64,000 nt of DNA from contig OY757011.1 in the NCBI GenBank assembly GCA_963580285.1, forward strand, positions 199,843,644 to 199,907,643, given 5' to 3'. Origin of the DNA: Lucinisca nassula (lineage: Eukaryota; Mollusca; Bivalvia; Lucinida; Lucinidae). Within the stretch, counting starts at the first letter, position 1. Every line of letters begins with the position of its first letter. The position numbers and the translations under genes are program-made. The notes beneath the pieces are model-generated. The model worked only from the letters and a program-made list of their open reading frames with translations. It was not told the origin of the DNA and ran no database searches. Below, piece after piece: positions 56,201-62,200 of this stretch.

Positions 56201-59200
56201 AAAACCCAGGTCCGTACCTCCAAGGTCAAGGTCATACTTAGAGGTCAAAGGTCAAAAAGAGGGCCTGAAACTTACAGTCAATATCTTTATTTCTGGATGG
56301 ATTTTGAAATTACATTGCAGAAATGTTGGCCATCATGAGACAATCTGCCTCACACAAAACCAAGGTCCTTACCTCCAAGGTCAAGGTCATAATTAGAGGT
56401 CAAATGTTAAAAAAGGGTCCAAAACTTAAACACCGTCAATAACTTTCTGTGGATTAATACGAACATAGATATATTTTCAGTCAGGGGCATCTGGTCAAAG
56501 GTCAAAAAGAGGGCCCAAAACTTAGACGCAGTCAATAACTTTCTTATTTCTGGATGGATTTTTAGATTACTGCAGAAATGTTAGCCATCATTAGACAATC
56601 TACCTCACACAAAACAAGGTCCTTAGAGGTCAAATGTGAAAAAAGGGTCCAAAACTTAAACACTGTCAATAACTTCCTGTGGATTTATACGAACATAGAC
56701 ATATTTTCAGGCAGAGGCATCCGTGTCCTATGGACGCATTTCTATTTTTTGCTCAAGCTCTTATCCTTTGCATACCCCAATTAAGAGCGGGTATCCACAT
56801 GTTACGTGTAATTTTCTTGTTTCTGCAAGAAAACATATGTTGTGGGTACTCATTAGAAGGGTCTTATACATTTTGATGCAGAAACAAGAAAAATATTGGT
56901 ACTATTCAGATGAAAAAAGCTCCTTATCTGGAGCTATGCCTTAGGGTGAATTTGGCCTTGAAATGGCTCTGTCAGTCTGTGTGGACATGCAGACAATTCA
57001 TAATCTTTATTGTGTACATATAATTGTTTGCGGCATTATTCCCAGGTGTTTGATCCAGCTATGCAGCAGAAGTTTACCAGAGTGTCTGCCACTGTGAAAG
57101 GTTATCTAACCAGACGACTTCTCAAGACAAACAAGGTTCAGGAAATACTCAAAACTATCAAGGTATGGCATACTTATAAAATAAACAGTTTTGTGTCTGT
57201 CAAAAGTCAGGTTGATTTTCTAGATTTGCAGTTTGCTAAAATGTTGTGACAGAACAGCAAGTACACCACAATCTCTTTATAACACTAGGTCCAACTAAAG
57301 CAGAAACCCTGTTAGTCAAACAACCATATTATATCCAAAGATATATGGATTATATAAAAAGGAAAAATAGAAGCGTTGGCAATGATCAGGTATTGATACA
57401 ATTACCTCATACCTCCAATCCAAGACACCAAAGGGAAAGAAACACAAATGCAAAGCAACTTCACCATAATTAAAACATCACCAGTTTTCTGTTTGTATTG
57501 GAGTTTAGAGGCCCAGTCAACTCTATATTAGGTCATTTTTTAGCCAGTCAGTTTACCTATCCACACTTTTCCTGGGCAGGCTTATACGTAAGCGGTTAAC
57601 CAGTACAGTGCACGTTCTTTCGCCAGAAACTGACAACTGCCCTTCTTGAATCAGCGGGAGGGAGAGTGACCGTAGAAAAGATTTCATGATCAATCTCCAC
57701 AAAAGAATGTTGCTGACCCTGAAACATCACAAATGGAAAACCAAAAGCACTCTTACTTTCAAACAAAATGGCCAAATGGCTATCCAAAATAAAAAGATAT
57801 TAGCAATACATAACTGTTGAGAAGAACTATAACAATAATAAACCACAACAGAAGAACCGCATTGGAACTGTCAGTAAAAAGATTTTTACTAGGGCTGAGG
57901 GCTTAAATTGATTTAACATGGCTACAATCCTCACCCTTGATTCTGTCGTGGTTTACACAAATAATTTATTCAGTCGGCATGAGAGATTTCTAACTCATTA
58001 GTACAACATCTCCAAGAACATAAAAATCAAACAAATACAGAGATGAAACAGTGATGAGGACTCAACAGCAAGAAATAACTGAAATGCTGGCGCTAAAGAA
58101 AACCAACAGTTGGACTTCTGTGGGACTGACCAGAGACAGAGCATCAGGCATCAACCGACATTACTTAACCCTTATTTTGCTGTTCACGACAACCCCTATC
58201 TTTGCAAACAGTGTAGATCCAGATCAGATGGCTTCTGAAGAAGCCATCTGATCAGGATCTACACTGTTTGGCATTTAGTTTATGAATTTGTAGCAATAAA
58301 TTACATCAAGTAATTTGATTGGTTCATAGACAGAAATGGATGTGGCTTAAATGAATATTCAGCAAGATAAGGGTTAAAATGTTTTAGTAAGTCTTTAGGC
58401 TGAAGCCATCGAACGTTTAACGATCGGCTCGATATGAGTGAAATAATCTTGAAAGGGCCGTAAAACCCAAACCAAAAAAAAAAAAAAAAAAAAAAAAAAC
58501 GTCGAATGCAATGTGCTATTGAAGAGAGAAGCAAAGTTATCAACCATGATTGGGTTAACTAACATGCATGCAGTCTGTCGTATAACATTCTTGTTGTACC
58601 CAATCTTTTTATATCGAAGAATTTTTTTATGAAATGGTAAACCCAGACCCGTTTGTGTTGATATTTCTATAAAATCTACATATTTTGGGCTCCATCTGTA
58701 AACTGTGTCATATTCAAAACTGTTATAATGAACAGTATTATGAATAGGTTTAGGTGTAATTTAACAAGGGGATAACTGTCTTGGAGGCCTTCATGCGGAC
58801 TGAACAAATAATTTGTCTAAATCGCGACGGAAGTAAGGGCGAGGATTGTGGCCACGTAAAATCTATTTAAGCCAGTGGAAATATTTCCACTGACCGTTCC
58901 AAGGCGGTTCTTCTGTGGCGGTTTATTTATGGTGTTGTTTGCTACTTACTGTGTGTATCACTTGTGTCTTTTTATTTTGGATGGCCATATGGCCATTTTG
59001 TGGGAAAGTAACTGTCCTTATGGTCATCCTTTGTTTAGGTTTCCATTATGGTCTGGTCGCTTCATGTTTGTGTTTCTTTCCCTTTGGTGTCTTTGATGGG
59101 TGGAGTAAGTTAATTGTATCGATTCCTGATCTTTGTTTTACTTCTACTTTGGAAATTTTCATTTGGGGAGTTAAATTGGCATCTTACGAAAGTTAATTCA

Positions 59201-62200
59201 GTTTTACAGCCATGTGTCAGCGGAGCTGTAAAACATAATTTGTGACCATAAAACCGATGATTTACCTCCCCAAATGGCTATTCTGAATACTGTTATCCCC
59301 ATTGTAATGCACTTATTCATTTTTTTTGGTCACAAAAGTATACTGTTTGCTGAAATCAGTAATAACCGTGAGCTGTATAAAACTAAATACACGCCAATGA
59401 ACAGCTACATTACATGATGATGTCAAGCTTGCAACAATATATCACAGAAAATACCTTTACAAATTTTTGACATTATCCAATCAGATGTTTTATTACATTT
59501 GCAAGTGCATTAGAATCTCTGATTGAACTGATCCTTCATATATGGGCCCCGACAAGCGATTTTGGTACTTATCGCCTATGCGAGCAGGGAAGGTTCAGGC
59601 GAGCCTGCGCATCCGCGCAGTCTCGCCAGAACCTTCGCTGCTCGCTCATACAAGCAGTGAATCAAGAGGAAAATTCAGACAGAAAGCCATATCCCTGGCC
59701 CCTCTGAATGGCTGGGCATGCGCAGTTAAAATTTGTCATGACAGAATGCTCGAAGACACAAATTCGCTTGGCGGGGCTCATGTGATCTTGGCTGTCTTTT
59801 TATTTTTTGCTAAAAGTTCGATTTTGTGATCCTGGACAAAGCAAGAAGTGCAAGCTGGAAGCTGTAAAAAGTGAAGATTCGGATCAGCCTCCATGTATGC
59901 TCATCACGTGAACAAGTCCGTGAAATGAAGACCCCCTAAACCCCACTTTATATAGAGAAAACTGGGGTTTACGGGGATATTCATATTTTTCTTATTTCTA
60001 CTCCAAGACATAGGTTGTGTGTACTCGTTAGAATCGCCTCAATGAGGCGGTTCTAACGAGCACCCACAACCTATGCTTGCAGTACAAATAAGATAAATAT
60101 TACGGATTTTCATCAGGAAAAAATAACCATTTTGGAGATGTGAAAAAATACACTATGACGCACGGGTGTGTTATCGTAATGTGTATGAATTTCTATGGAT
60201 CAATACATTGCTCATGCTGCTTGTGAGCAGCTGTGTAGACTGATCTGAGTCTGTTGCGTATACCTACTGTTATACTTGGCTTGTTTTCTTGCCCCTCAGA
60301 TTTTATATTTTGTAGCTGTATTATAGGTCAGAGAAATCTTTAAAGTGAGGGAGAGGTCAGGTCCACTGACTTTAGCTTACAGTTCTGAAAGAGCCATTCC
60401 TCTGCATCAGGTTCTATAGGCTTTAAATTTAAGATTTATGTTCTGATGGTGTTTTAAGTTCCAAACCTTATGGTGTTTTCCATTTGCATTTGGCATGATG
60501 ATAGATATTGAAACAATGTTTACTCTGCCCATTTCCATTTCCTTTTATCATTTTTGTTGAAATCAGTTTCATTTTTGACTTTCAAACAATAAATTCAGGG
60601 AGAAAGTTGTAGAGGATAAGCTCTGCCAATCTCTCAGGGCCTCGTATTTTTCAGGCATGTGCAGGATTTCAGGCTTTGAGAGCTTGATTTTATTCTTGAT
60701 TTCAGGCTTTTAGATTCTGATTTTTGTGTATATAGTCTGTATAAATAACTATTTAACCCTTATTTCTGACTATAAGTCAAACAAATTACTTTATATTTTC
60801 ACAAACTCCATTACAAACAGTGTAGATCCTGATCAGATGGCTTCTTCAGAAGCCATCTGATCAGGATCTACACTGTTTGCAAAGGTAATATAGTTCTGTC
60901 TTGTTCAGCAGGATAAGGGTTGAAGCAGCAAAATCGGGCCTTTCAGGCATAGAAAAGCGTGGTCAGTATGAGGCCTGTCTCTCAGAAAGGTTTTATATCC
61001 TAGGTCGTCTGAGTAGAGCTGTAATCAGATAAAAAGAATTAAAAATAGTTTCCAGTTTGTGCAAAATTTTCCACAAATCCTGCCTTGTTAGGGTGATAAA
61101 GGCCGTAGCCACAGATAAGAGGTGGAATGCAGAAATTATTTCTCTAATTTATTCATGAAACAAATGTTGTGGGTTCTCAATAGAAGCACCTCACCAAGGC
61201 GCTGCTTTTGAGTACCCACAATGTATGTTCTTGTGCAGAAAATAAGAAAAATATCAGTACTTTTTGGATGAAAGTGTCAAATCTGGAGCTATTAAGTCAA
61301 TCAGATTAAACTGAAAGTATATAAGCCTGTTTTTATACAAGAATTAAAATAGTCCTCTAAATATGTCAGATCCTTCTTTTAGTATGTATAATGATTATTT
61401 TCTACCTTTATTTTTATCTAGGACACTAGGAACTTTGCATTCAGTTTCCAGGCAGAGACTCCTATAAAGAAAGGAAACTTCACAAGGGAGGACAGAACTC
61501 TACTGGAGAGGATTGTAGCACAGGTAACAGACTTGTTTGTTTCTTTGTATTGGAGTTTTAGGGCCCAGTCAACACTATTCTTTCGGCAGAAACTGACAAA
61601 TGCCCTTCTTGAAACAGCAAAAGGGAGAGAATGAACATAGAAAGGATTTCATGATGAATCTCCACGAAAAAATGTTGCTGGCACCGGCAGGTATCGAACC
61701 CATGTCCTCCTGATCACCAGTCAGCCTCCTGATCACCAGTCAGAGGCGCATCCAACTGAGCTGCGGAGGCTGGCACAGTTAGCAGATGGATATAACCTTT
61801 GGTCAAGGGAATTTACTGTCAAATAAAACGATATGCTTCCTTAGTTACTAAGGGGCCACTCATAATGGAAAATCTTGAATCTTAGAGTGAGCAAATTCTT
61901 TCATTTAACCTGAGTTACAGAGGGTTAAACACCACAACCTTGTTATAACAAGGTCTTGGATATAAGAGGGTTTCAAGGTGGATCCCAAAAATGTATAGGT
62001 AATATAGAAAAATGACCATAAATGGTGTAGATACAAGGGCACACTTGTTCAAAACTATAGGCATGTCTAGTTAATGTATCTTTAAAACTTCGATCATTCA
62101 AAATGGCAAAACCACTGATATTTTGTTATGCCCTGAACTGAACAAAGAAATGCGTTGAATCAAGTAATTTGATTTGTGGATCGTCAGAAATGGGTGTGGC

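Larger units (their letters stand above)
57364..58640 (-). mobile_element. Penelope-like element copy with three later insertions
   Basis: On the minus strand it runs from the end of the reverse transcriptase frame (58505-58625; GGGTTAACTAACATGCATGC region matches 11530-11570) through the whole 3' tail to 57364. Inside it sit a SINE-5 (57485-57722, flanked by AAACATCACCA / AAACATCACAA), a family A element (58169-58373, TTAA both sides) and a SINE-1 tail fragment with poly-A (58415-58499). The coding remnant is short and worn. Confidence 0.85.
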
